Assembly: GCA_943326315.2 (NCBI GenBank)
Contig: CALPSU020000102.1
Location: 1-8,396, forward strand
DNA from: Chryseobacterium gleum
GTDB taxonomy: Bacteria > Bacteroidota > Bacteroidia > Flavobacteriales_D > Crocinitomicaceae
Reading direction: 5' to 3'
DNA length: 8,396 nt
The translations under genes and the position numbers were made by a program. Within the stretch, counting starts at the first letter, position 1. Each line of letters starts with the position of its first letter. Below the pieces are notes generated by a model. It was given only the letters and a program-made list of their open reading frames with translations, was not told the origin of the DNA and did not search any database. Of the stretch, positions 1 through 6,780 are shown piece by piece.

Positions 1-42
1 AATTGTTTTGTTAAAAGGCTAAATTCACTCAGTCTTTTTGGT

Positions 43-50
43 TACTTTTG
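43..50 (+). promoter_or_regulatory. Bacteroidota -7 promoter box upstream of the four-helix membrane protein gene
   Basis: TACTTTTG matches the Bacteroidota sigma-factor -7 consensus TAnnTTTG. It ends 15 nt before the ATG at 66, so transcription would start close to 57 and leave a very short leader. No clear TTG -33 box is present at the usual 17-23 bp spacing, so the call rests on the -7 match and its position. Confidence 0.55.
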
Positions 51-65
51 TTAAAAAATATTATT

Positions 66-506
66 ATGTATAACGCACTTTTACACACACATTCTGGTTT
101 ACGATGGGTTGCTCTTATATTACTTATTGCTGCAATTTTTAATGCAATTGTTTCTAAAAGTAAAGGAGAATACTTGAAAAAAGATAAAATGCTTAACCTT
201 TTTGCAATGATTATGTTGCATACTCAATTATTAATTGGTTCAATACTTTCATTTGTTTCTCAAAAAATAAGTTTCCAATCTGGTTGGATGAAAGATGCTA
301 TGTTTCGTTTCTTTGGTTTAGAGCATTGGTTAATGATGGTGATTGCAATTGTTTTGGTGACAATTGGAAGAAAAAAAGCAGAAAAAGCAGATGCGCCAAT
401 AGTAAAACATCAAAAAATTGTTGTTTGGTATACGTTTGCTTTAATTTTGATTTTAGCTTCTATTCCTTGGCCGTTTAGAGCAGCTTTAGGAGGTCAATGG
501 TTTTAA
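66..506 (+). CDS. Four-helix membrane protein, flavobacterial 'cytochrome B' type
   Basis: This is a 146-residue integral membrane protein with four predicted hydrophobic helices at about residues 11-30, 43-65, 87-101 and 117-134. It carries several histidines at or near helix ends (H7 and H9 in LLHTHSG, H52, H87 in LEHW, H115). The conserved-looking tail reads IPWPF...GGQWF. From memory of flavobacterial genomes, proteins of this shape are annotated 'cytochrome B', and the histidines could be heme ligands, but no heme-binding motif proves this. The ATG at 66 is preferred to the in-frame TTG at 48, because that TTG forms part of the -7 promoter box and would not be inside the transcript. The gene lies 6 nt upstream of hflX and is probably co-transcribed with it. 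The functional link is unknown. Confidence 0.75.
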   Translation: MYNALLHTHSGLRWVALILLIAAIFNAIVSKSKGEYLKKDKMLNLFAMIMLHTQLLIGSILSFVSQKISFQSGWMKDAMFRFFGLEHWLMMVIAIVLVTIGRKKAEKADAPIVKHQKIVVWYTFALILILASIPWPFRAALGGQWF

Positions 507-512
507 GAAATA

Positions 513-1718
513 ATGGAAACAGGAACAGGGCACATACTTGTTGATGCAGTTGAGGAAAAATGTATTTTAGTAGGCATCATTACTCAAAAATTAACGGAAG
601 AATTAGCGCAAGAATACATTGATGAATTAAAGTTCTTAGCAGAAACTGCTGGAGCTATTACAGATCGTGTGTTTTTACAAAAAGTTACTATTGAAAATTC
701 TAAAACGTTTGTTGGAACTGGAAAATTAGAAGAAATCAGACAATATGTGATTGAGAATGACATCGATCTTGCAATTTTTGACGATGAACTTTCTCCTTCT
801 CAATTGAGAAATATTGAAACATCTTTACAAATTAAAGTTTTAGATAGAAATAATTTAATCTTAGATATATTTGCTAGTAGAGCTCGTTCTTCAAGCGCTA
901 AAACACAAGTAGAATTAGCACAACTTCAATATTCACTTCCTCGATTAACCCGACTTTGGACTCACCTTGAACGTCAAAAAGGTGGTATTGGTATGCGTGG
1001 TCCAGGTGAAACACAAATTGAAACCGATAGAAGAATCATAAATACAAAAATTGCTCTTTTAAAGGAAAAACTAAAAGACATTGACAAACAATCTATTGTT
1101 CAACGTGGAAATCGAGGGCAATTAGTAAGAGTTGCTTTAGTCGGTTATACGAATGTTGGTAAAAGTACGATCATGAACTTATTGAGTAAGTCTGAAGTGT
1201 TTGCTGAAAATAAATTATTCGCGACTTTAGATACTACAGTTAGAAAAGTTGTGATTGAAAATATGCCTTTTTTATTAACCGACACCGTTGGATTTATTCG
1301 AAAATTACCGCATCAATTGGTAGAATCATTTAAGTCAACGTTGGATGAAGTAAGAGAAGCTGATTTATTGATTCATATTTTAGACATTTCTCATTCCAAT
1401 TTTGAAGATCAATATAATGTTGTGAATGAGACTTTAGCAGAGATCGATAAAACTGAAAAGCCAGTAATTTTGGTGTTTAATAAAATCGACGCATATACTT
1501 TTGTTGAAAAACATAAAGATGACCCTTCTCCGATGGAGAAAGAAAATTATTCCTTAGAAGAATTGAAAAAAACATGGATGTCTAAACTAAATGGGACATT
1601 ATGTGTTTTTATTTCAGCGCAAGAAAAAGAAAATGTTGATGAGTTAAAACAAGTTATATACGACGAAGTAAAACGCATTTTTAAAGTGCGCTATCCTTAC
1701 AATGATTTCTTGTTTTAG
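513..1718 (+). CDS. hflX: Ribosome-associated GTPase HflX
   Basis: HflX is a translational GTPase that binds the 50S subunit and, in characterised bacteria, splits stalled or stress-hibernating 70S ribosomes. The 401-residue protein has the full architecture. An N-terminal HflX domain covers about residues 15-150 (FVGTGKLEE at 66-74). It is followed by the diagnostic glycine-rich stretch GGIGMRGPGETQIETDRR at 157-174 and a helical linker. The G domain has G1 GYTNVGKS at 211-218, G3 DTVG at 257-260, G4 NKID at 323-326 and G5 SAQ at 368-370. The roughly 40-residue segment between G4 and G5 (AYTFVEKHKDD...) is typical of Bacteroidota HflX as I recall it. The protein ends in YPYNDFLF, as expected for an intact gene. 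The start is the ATG 6 nt after the previous stop, suggesting an operon. The AGGAGG at 488-493 lies 19 nt before the start, too far for a normal ribosome-binding site. Confidence 0.97.
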   Translation: METGTGHILVDAVEEKCILVGIITQKLTEELAQEYIDELKFLAETAGAITDRVFLQKVTIENSKTFVGTGKLEEIRQYVIENDIDLAIFDDELSPSQLRNIETSLQIKVLDRNNLILDIFASRARSSSAKTQVELAQLQYSLPRLTRLWTHLERQKGGIGMRGPGETQIETDRRIINTKIALLKEKLKDIDKQSIVQRGNRGQLVRVALVGYTNVGKSTIMNLLSKSEVFAENKLFATLDTTVRKVVIENMPFLLTDTVGFIRKLPHQLVESFKSTLDEVREADLLIHILDISHSNFEDQYNVVNETLAEIDKTEKPVILVFNKIDAYTFVEKHKDDPSPMEKENYSLEELKKTWMSKLNGTLCVFISAQEKENVDELKQVIYDEVKRIFKVRYPYNDFLF

Positions 1719-1721
1719 GAG

Positions 1722-1973
1722 TTATTTTTTTATATTTTTCGTCAAGCTTAAAAACAAACCTTTAATTCTCTTTCTAAAAAGAATCATTAGTAGAATGTAG
1801 GGGATAATCATTAAATATAAAATTCCATAATTTATATTCGTTCCGAAAGAAGCTTCATCTAGTTCGGTAGCTTGCTCTGATAACATTTTACATTGTGAAC
1901 AACCTTGTCCAACAACATTAAAAGCAAAGAATGTTAGGCAAAGAATAACTAAAATTTGAAAACTCTTTTTCAT
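1722..1973 (-). CDS. Small exported membrane protein with CSQC motif
   Basis: This 83-residue protein starts with a charged, hydrophobic signal sequence (residues 1-22, ending FNVVGQ). It is followed by GCSQC with C25 and C28 in CxxC spacing, a short polar stretch (about 29-47), one transmembrane segment (about 48-64, NYGILYLMIIPYILLMIL) and a basic tail. This order suggests a short periplasmic loop carrying the cysteine pair, anchored in the inner membrane. From memory, similar small proteins (QCxMC... GILYL..PYL) occur widely in flavobacteria without an assigned function. The cysteine pair could be redox-active or bind metal, but that is inference. The gene converges on hflX, with stop codons 3 bp apart and no hairpin between them, so transcripts probably overlap. 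Confidence 0.75.
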   Translation of the reverse strand: MKKSFQILVILCLTFFAFNVVGQGCSQCKMLSEQATELDEASFGTNINYGILYLMIIPYILLMILFRKRIKGLFLSLTKNIKK

Positions 1974-1994
1974 TTTTGAAAGGAATTATTTTTA

Positions 1995-2002
1995 CAAATT
2001 TA
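1995..2002 (-). promoter_or_regulatory. Bacteroidota -7 promoter box for the CSQC protein gene
   Basis: On the minus strand this reads TAAATTTG, a full match to TAnnTTTG, 21 nt upstream of the ATG at 1973. It would give a leader of roughly 15 nt. No convincing -33 TTG is visible. A small inverted repeat (aatcct/aggatt, 2002-2007 and 2013-2018) lies immediately upstream. Confidence 0.5.
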
Positions 2003-2143
2003 ATCCTTTTTTAGGATTTTTAATAGCACATATTAATTATTAAACTGATATTTATCAATTCTGTTTTTCACTATAATTTAGCGTTTAAAAATTATTTTTT
2101 ATTTAATTTCTATTAAACCTAACAATACAATGCTTAAACGGAA

Positions 2144-2173
2144 TTGAAAACTAATAAAAATCATTTAACTTTA
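2144..2173 (+). promoter_or_regulatory. Putative promoter of the TPR lipoprotein operon
   Basis: A TTG at 2144-2146 (-33 type) is separated by 19 bp from TAACTTTA at 2166-2173, which matches TAnnTTTG except for the last base. Predicted transcription would start near 2180, leaving a leader of about 29 nt before the ATG at 2209. The rest of the 235-bp intergenic region is AT-rich with no other structure I can support. Confidence 0.45.
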
Positions 2174-2208
2174 CCGAATACAATAGTTCTAAAAATAGAA
2201 AAAAATCA

Positions 2209-3198
2209 ATGAAATACTTATTATTTTTAATACCAGCTTTTTTCTTTCTAAGTTGTGGTGATTCTAAACCAACGAGTTTAAAACCATTAGATTTGGATAG
2301 TTTACTTGTAAAATATCCAGATAGTATTCCACTTTTAATTACTCGAGGAACAAAATTGTTGAAAGAATATGCATTTGAAAGTGCATTTGCAGATGGGGCA
2401 AAGGCATATAGATTAGATAGTAATAATATACAAGCTAGATTATTATATGCAGATGTTTTGAATAATAGACCAAATAGATCCGTTTCAGATGTATTAACGG
2501 CTCAAAGACATTTCACATTTATAATTAAAAAAGAGCCAAAAAACACGAAAGCATTAGTTTCTTTAGCAACAACATACAGTCAACAGCAGGATTTTGACAA
2601 ATCATTTCAGTACATTAATGTAGCCTTAAAAATAGATCCTAGATACAGAGACGCATACGTATTAAAAGGAACTAATTATTTACATTTGCATAACGTAAAA
2701 CTGGCTAAATCTTCTTATGAAACCGCAGTTCAACAAGATCCAAAATTCTTCGAAGCTTATTTAATGCTCGGGTCTCTGTATCAATCCGAAAATGATAAAA
2801 TTTGTCTAGAATATTACAAAACAGCAGCAACTTTAAAACCTCGAAACACAGATGTTTTATATGCTTTAGCGTATGCTGATCAATTGTTTAATAGATTAAA
2901 TGAGTCTAAAAAATTGTACCGAAAAATGATTCAAATAGATACTACATATTCAGAAGCATTATTTCAATTGGGTTATATTAAACAATGGTTAGAAAAACCT
3001 ACTGATATGGATAGTGCAATGTATTTTTACAACAGTTGTATCCAAACATCTCCTGATAATGTTCAAGCTTGGCATAATTTAGGGATTTGTTATTTGAATA
3101 AAGGAGATAAACCAAATGCGATGCTTTCTTTTCGAAAAGCTTTGAGTTTTGACCCTTCTTTTTCACTTTCCAAAGAGTTGATTGAAAAATACAATTAA
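2209..3198 (+). CDS. TPR-repeat lipoprotein
   Basis: This 329-residue protein begins with a lipoprotein signal peptide whose lipobox FLSCG puts the lipidated cysteine at residue 16. It should therefore be anchored in the envelope. The rest is almost entirely tetratricopeptide repeats, about eight in tandem from roughly residue 40 to 317. The clearest units are at about 147-180, 181-213, 248-282 and 284-317 (AWHNLGICYLNKGDKPNAMLSFRKAL type). TPR arrays form helical superhelices that bind partner proteins, so a scaffold or adaptor role in the envelope is likely. The specific partner cannot be read from the sequence. The stop codon is one nucleotide before the start of the next gene, so the two are probably translated as a coupled pair. 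Confidence 0.9.
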   Translation: MKYLLFLIPAFFFLSCGDSKPTSLKPLDLDSLLVKYPDSIPLLITRGTKLLKEYAFESAFADGAKAYRLDSNNIQARLLYADVLNNRPNRSVSDVLTAQRHFTFIIKKEPKNTKALVSLATTYSQQQDFDKSFQYINVALKIDPRYRDAYVLKGTNYLHLHNVKLAKSSYETAVQQDPKFFEAYLMLGSLYQSENDKICLEYYKTAATLKPRNTDVLYALAYADQLFNRLNESKKLYRKMIQIDTTYSEALFQLGYIKQWLEKPTDMDSAMYFYNSCIQTSPDNVQAWHNLGICYLNKGDKPNAMLSFRKALSFDPSFSLSKELIEKYN

Positions 3199-3199
3199 G

Positions 3200-3820
3200 A
3201 TGCGTCTAAATCCAAAATACATTCAACTAATTGGAGATGCATTTATTCCTGTTTTAGGTTTTTTCTTTTGGGATTGGAATTTATATTTTATTCTTCTTTT
3301 TTATTTTTTAGACTTGCTAACTAAAGAAGTTTTGTTACATCTAAAGTCTAAAAAAATAGTTAATTTTCAGAGAGAACAAGGTTTTGAAGATGTTGAAAAT
3401 GAAAAAAGAGCTTGGTTTAAAAAGAGTTTATTAAGTTTTTTATTATTGTGTTCAATTGTTTTTTTGGTTCAAATTACGATGCCATTTATTCAACTAAATT
3501 TTAATGGAACGCAAGAGATAATTGAATTTTGGAGTTATAAAGAAATGGGAATAGAACAAGGTTTTTTATTAGTTCCTTTGGTAGCATTTATGGGTTATTC
3601 TCAATATAAAATGGAATTTTTAGTGCCGGCCATTTATTCTAAATCAAAAATTGAAACGCATTGGAATCCACATTTAAAAGCGATGACAATATTACTATCC
3701 TTTTCAGCTCTTTCTTTTGGTCTGGTTCATTTTTATAGGTTTCCAGAATGGTTATTTGTAGTTTTAATCGTTTTAGTTTCTTCTGTTTATCAATTGTATA
3801 CTTTGAAGAAGCATTCCTGA
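3200..3820 (+). CDS. Multi-pass membrane protein of unknown function
   Basis: This 206-residue integral membrane protein has hydrophobic segments at about residues 14-40 (possibly two short helices), 76-92, 118-133, 160-177 and 183-201. A charged cytoplasmic-type loop (KSKKIVNFQREQGFEDVENEKR) spans about 49-70. The N-terminal pattern (GD.FIPVLGFFFWDWN....FY..D) is loosely reminiscent of the DUF6498 group, but I am not certain of that assignment. The ATG at 3200 is chosen over the in-frame TTG at 3182: it follows the upstream stop by one nucleotide and avoids an overlap. Its pairing with the TPR lipoprotein suggests a shared envelope function. No catalytic motif is visible. Confidence 0.75.
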   Translation: MRLNPKYIQLIGDAFIPVLGFFFWDWNLYFILLFYFLDLLTKEVLLHLKSKKIVNFQREQGFEDVENEKRAWFKKSLLSFLLLCSIVFLVQITMPFIQLNFNGTQEIIEFWSYKEMGIEQGFLLVPLVAFMGYSQYKMEFLVPAIYSKSKIETHWNPHLKAMTILLSFSALSFGLVHFYRFPEWLFVVLIVLVSSVYQLYTLKKHS

Positions 3821-3823
3821 ATA

Positions 3824-3873
3824 TATTTTTCATAAAAAATGCCTCCATTTGGAGGCATTTTTTATGAAAAATA
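3824..3873. terminator. Perfect 23-bp bidirectional intrinsic terminator
   Basis: The arms 3824-3846 and 3851-3873 are perfectly complementary, with a 4-nt loop (attt, 3847-3850). The GC-rich core is gcctcc/ggaggc at the loop. Outside the core the arms are A-rich on one side and T-rich on the other, so transcripts from either direction end in a run of U. It sits between two convergent genes (stops at 3820 and 3882) and should terminate both. Confidence 0.93.
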
Positions 3874-3881
3874 GTTAATAA

Positions 3882-5096
3882 TTATAGTCCTAATTTCTTT
3901 TTAACAGAAGTTTGAAAAGCATCTTTATGTAAGAAAATATTCATTGTTTTATATTTGAAATAGTTTTCAGAAACATAGAAATATCCTTTTGGGAAGTTAT
4001 CTGTTCCCCAAGAGTTTTTAACTAAGAAGAAATTTGTTCCATTTTGATCTTTATATAACCCAACGATATGCATTCCATGATCGTCTGTAGTTGTTTTATT
4101 ATCGTATGCTTTCTGACGTAATTCTGGAGTAATTGTCAATTCTTTCACAGGTTGTAAAAAAGCATTTGATTTCTTTTCAGCACCAGCGTCCGAGAAATTT
4201 TTATTGTTTTTACCTTTAATTTGTATTGTAGAAGGATCTTCAGGAACAATTGCAATTCCTTCGTTGAAACTGAATCCTTTCTCAGAAACATCTGCTCCCC
4301 AAGCTACAGTGTATCCTGTTTTCAAAGCATTTATTGTAATGTCAACTAAATCGTTTAATTCTACATTATAACTTTCAGCCCAAATCCAATTGTCTTGAAC
4401 CTCGATGATACATTTTTTATTGTATGGTGAGTTATTAAATGAAGTAACATCAACATACTCGTCCATATTTAATCCTAATGACTTAGCATAATTTTGAGGT
4501 GTAAATATTTTATCATTATACTTAAATTCTTTAACATCCGTTCCGAAATAGGCATCTAAAACTCCATTAAGAGCTGGTTTCCATGATTTAGAAATACCAG
4601 TGTTACCCATATCTTTCATATAAGATAATAATCCTGTAATCGTCCCATTTAAAACGCTAAACATTTCAGTATGGTTATGCTCTTCATTTCCATCTTGTAA
4701 TCCTGTATATACAGATTGAGGTACAATTCCATAATTTTTAATTACAAAAGGGATATCATGAAATGCTCCACCTTCTGAGAAATTACCTTTTCCATCTAAA
4801 CGAATAAATTTCTCTGCTTTTGCTTCATAAGCTTTTCGAGAAATAAACATTTGAGATAAAATAGCTGGATTTTTATTCCCTTTACGAATCATTTCAGATT
4901 CAAAAAAGGACAAAGATGAAAAGCTCCAACACGTTCCTGTATTTCCTTGACTTAAAACAGGAGTGGATTCTAAGTGCGCTACTTTTGTGAACTTGTATTC
5001 ACTGTTTTCAGCATTCGTTGATGTTATTGCAGGTTCTTGAGCAAATATTAATGTTGAAAATCCTACAAAAAAGATATTAAGTATTGTTTTTTTCAT
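3882..5096 (-). CDS. Secreted papain-like (C1 family) cysteine peptidase
   Basis: This 404-residue protein has an N-terminal signal peptide (about 1-19, MKKTILNIFFVGFSTLIFA) and then a C1 peptidase fold of the PepC/bleomycin-hydrolase-like type. The catalytic set is visible. Oxyanion Gln50 and nucleophile Cys56 lie in SQGNTGTCWSFS, the catalytic His is most likely His340 in DDHGMHIVG, and Asn361 lies in KNSWG. Family members hydrolyse peptides, often as aminopeptidases. This one is exported, so it probably acts in the periplasm or outside the cell; its substrate is unknown. The start is taken as the ATG at 5096. An in-frame TTG at 5120 would add eight residues ahead of a good signal peptide, but it lies within the -7 promoter box. 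The gene is monocistronic, ends at the bidirectional terminator and is divergent from mnmE. Confidence 0.92.
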   Translation of the reverse strand: MKKTILNIFFVGFSTLIFAQEPAITSTNAENSEYKFTKVAHLESTPVLSQGNTGTCWSFSSLSFFESEMIRKGNKNPAILSQMFISRKAYEAKAEKFIRLDGKGNFSEGGAFHDIPFVIKNYGIVPQSVYTGLQDGNEEHNHTEMFSVLNGTITGLLSYMKDMGNTGISKSWKPALNGVLDAYFGTDVKEFKYNDKIFTPQNYAKSLGLNMDEYVDVTSFNNSPYNKKCIIEVQDNWIWAESYNVELNDLVDITINALKTGYTVAWGADVSEKGFSFNEGIAIVPEDPSTIQIKGKNNKNFSDAGAEKKSNAFLQPVKELTITPELRQKAYDNKTTTDDHGMHIVGLYKDQNGTNFFLVKNSWGTDNFPKGYFYVSENYFKYKTMNIFLHKDAFQTSVKKKLGL

Positions 5097-5117
5097 ATTA
5101 CTAAATTTTATTTTTAT

Positions 5118-5125
5118 CAAATATA
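5118..5125 (-). promoter_or_regulatory. Bacteroidota -7 promoter box for the C1 peptidase gene
   Basis: On the minus strand this reads TATATTTG, a full match to TAnnTTTG, 21 nt upstream of the ATG at 5096. It predicts a leader of about 15 nt. No TTG is seen at the -33 position. Confidence 0.5.
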
Positions 5126-5245
5126 AGAAATGTATTTTTATTCTAGTTTATTTTATAGTTGTCGGTTCATCTTTAGGATAAGCGGTAAATATCAATTTTT
5201 AGTGTTTTTTGCGTCACTCAATTCTTAGCTCTTCAATCTTTTCCC

Positions 5246-5253
5246 TACCTTTG
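5246..5253 (+). promoter_or_regulatory. Bacteroidota -7 promoter box abutting the mnmE start codon
   Basis: TACCTTTG matches TAnnTTTG exactly and ends only 4 nt before the first ATG at 5258. In this promoter class transcription begins a few bases past the box, so the mRNA would start at or within a few bases of the ATG codons at 5258 and 5261. That predicts a leaderless or near-leaderless mnmE message. A -33 box is at best poor (TTC at 5222-5224). Confidence 0.55.
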
Positions 5254-5257
5254 TTGG

Positions 5258-6712
5258 ATGATGAATATAGGACAAAACAAAGATACAATTTGCGCTTTAT
5301 CAACTGCAAATGGAGTAGGAGCGATTGGATTAATCCGTGTTTCAGGTAATGAAGCACTTTCAATTGTTTCGAAAATTTCATCTAAAAATTTAGCAGGAAA
5401 ACTTTCTCATACGGCACATTTTGCAACTATCAAAAATTCATCTTCCGATATCATAGATGAGGTTTTAATTACAATTTTTTCAGAAGGTAAAAGTTTTACA
5501 GGTGAAGAAATTGCAGAAATCGGTTGTCATGGTTCTCCATTTATTCAGCAGCAAATCATCCAACTATTATTAAAAAATGGCTGTAGAATGGCTGAACCAG
5601 GAGAATTTACGATGCGCGCGTTCATGAATGGCAAAATGGATTTATCTCAAGCAGAAGCCGTTGCAGATTTAATTGCGTCACAATCTAGAAATGCCCATAA
5701 CATTGCTATGAAACAAATGCGCGGTGGTTTTTCTAACGAGTTAAAAGACATCCGTGAAAAGTTAATCAATTTTGCATCTTTAATAGAATTAGAATTGGAT
5801 TTCGGAGAAGAGGATGTTCAATTTGCAGATAGAACACAATTGAATAAAATGGTCAACGATGTTCTTTTATATATTGGTCGTTTAGCGAAATCATTTGAAT
5901 TAGGAAATGCAATTAAGAATGGTGTTCCAGTTGCAATAGTTGGTGCTCCAAATACAGGAAAAAGTACACTTTTAAATACTCTTTTAGGAGAAGATCGAGC
6001 GATAGTAAGTAATATCGAAGGAACAACTAGAGACGTAATTGAGGAAACTCTAAATATTAATGGAATTCTTTTCCGTTTAATTGATACAGCAGGAATTCGG
6101 GAAGGAGCTGAAACAATTGAAGCGATGGGTATTGAACGATCTTTAGAAAAGATTAAGTCGGCCCAAATTGTCTTAGTGATGAGTGATTACAGCGATGAAG
6201 GATCTTTAGCTGAAGGTCATAAATCCATGGACACTAGGGCGGCTTCAGAATGGGTTAATGAATTACAAGTTCAATATCCGGATAAGAAATTTTTATTGAT
6301 TGGTAATAAAGCTGATCTTCGATACGTCGATTTATCAATCGACACTCAGACCAGCGATTCAAATGAACTGAGTGTCCCGAATTTTGTTCGGGATGTATCG
6401 AAGTTTATCTCAATTAGTGCAAAAGAAGGAAATGGTATCGATGCATTGCGTTCATGGATGGAAGAGCAAGTTATAGGAAATTTTGATTTAGCGAACGAGA
6501 CAATTGTTTCCAATGTTCGACATTTTGATGCTCTTACCAAAACTGAAGCTTCTTTGCAAAGTGCTAAAAACGGTCTAGAAGCGGATATAAGCTCTGATTT
6601 CGTCGCAATGGATATAAGACAAGCAATGTATCAGTTAGGAACAATTACAGGCGATATATCGAGCGATGAGATTTTAGGTAATATCTTTAGTAAGTTTTGT
6701 ATTGGAAAGTAA
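5258..6712 (+). CDS. mnmE: tRNA uridine-34 modification GTPase MnmE
   Basis: MnmE, with MnmG, installs the (carboxymethyl)aminomethyl group at C5 of the wobble uridine U34 in certain tRNAs. The protein has 484 residues, longer than the usual 450-460. The N-terminal formyl-tetrahydrofolate-binding and dimerisation domain covers about 1-125 (PGEFTMRAFMNGKMDL...AEAVADLI follows into the helical domain). The inserted G domain has G1 GAPNTGKS at 229-236, the G2 region GTTRD, G3 DTAG at 276-279, G4 NKAD at 350-353 and G5 SAK at 387-389. The second half of the helical domain ends in the invariant FCIGK with Cys481. All expected motifs are intact, so the protein is probably active. The odd part is residues 354-382, encoded entirely by an 87-bp palindromic element between G4 and G5; this accounts for the extra length. 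Two ATG codons (5258 and 5261) are both possible starts next to the promoter box. Confidence 0.97.
   Translation: MMNIGQNKDTICALSTANGVGAIGLIRVSGNEALSIVSKISSKNLAGKLSHTAHFATIKNSSSDIIDEVLITIFSEGKSFTGEEIAEIGCHGSPFIQQQIIQLLLKNGCRMAEPGEFTMRAFMNGKMDLSQAEAVADLIASQSRNAHNIAMKQMRGGFSNELKDIREKLINFASLIELELDFGEEDVQFADRTQLNKMVNDVLLYIGRLAKSFELGNAIKNGVPVAIVGAPNTGKSTLLNTLLGEDRAIVSNIEGTTRDVIEETLNINGILFRLIDTAGIREGAETIEAMGIERSLEKIKSAQIVLVMSDYSDEGSLAEGHKSMDTRAASEWVNELQVQYPDKKFLLIGNKADLRYVDLSIDTQTSDSNELSVPNFVRDVSKFISISAKEGNGIDALRSWMEEQVIGNFDLANETIVSNVRHFDALTKTEASLQSAKNGLEADISSDFVAMDIRQAMYQLGTITGDISSDEILGNIFSKFCIGK
6317..6403. repeat. Palindromic cloverleaf-like element inserted in frame in mnmE
   Basis: The 87-bp segment is bounded by perfect 9-bp inverted repeats, cttcgatac at 6317-6325 and gtatcgaag at 6395-6403. 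These extend to 12 bp if one G-T pair is allowed. Inside are three hairpins: a 7-bp stem (6326-6332 with 6337-6343, 4-nt loop), a 9-bp perfect inverted repeat (6341-6349 with 6368-6376, 18-nt loop; 6 bp if hairpin one forms at the same time) and a 6-bp stem (6376-6381 with 6387-6392, 5-nt loop). Together they fold as a cloverleaf on either strand. By hand count 38 of 87 bases are G or C (about 44%), against 29 of 86 just upstream. The length is exactly 29 codons and its first base is a codon first position. I see no second copy in the window, so calling it a dispersed repeat is inference. Confidence 0.8.
6695..6712 (+). other. Possible integration (att) site at the mnmE 3' end
   Basis: The last 18 bases of mnmE encode FCIGK and the stop. 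By memory they match the trmE/thdF attachment core of Salmonella genomic island 1 at 16 of 18 positions. Codon conservation alone explains much of this similarity. The gene content downstream looks accessory, but no integrase gene or second copy of the core is present in the window, so this is only a candidate site. Confidence 0.25.
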
Positions 6713-6780
6713 CTATTTTTCCAGATTAACCGATTAAAGTACCTCTTTTTCTAGAATAATTAAAAAAAACAGGTAAATAC

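Noticed and set aside
284..478. 64-codon plus-strand frame inside the first gene
   Set aside because: It is a frame-shifted shadow of the four-helix membrane protein, with low-complexity composition.
488..493. AGGAGG as a Shine-Dalgarno site for hflX
   Set aside because: It is 19 nt upstream of the ATG, lies in codons of the preceding gene, and Bacteroidota rarely use strong Shine-Dalgarno sites.
3639..3848. 69-codon minus-strand frame across the end of the membrane protein gene and the terminator
   Set aside because: It begins within the terminator stem and is antisense to a coding region, with no family resemblance.
6317..6403. A tRNA or tRNA-like gene suggested by the cloverleaf fold
   Set aside because: Stem and loop sizes (9-bp closing stem, 7-bp stem with 4-nt loop, 18-nt central loop) do not match tRNA. 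There is no T-loop consensus, and the segment is translated within MnmE.
6346..6540. 64-codon minus-strand frame inside mnmE
   Set aside because: It is an antisense shadow of a well-conserved gene, with no recognisable protein features or promoter.
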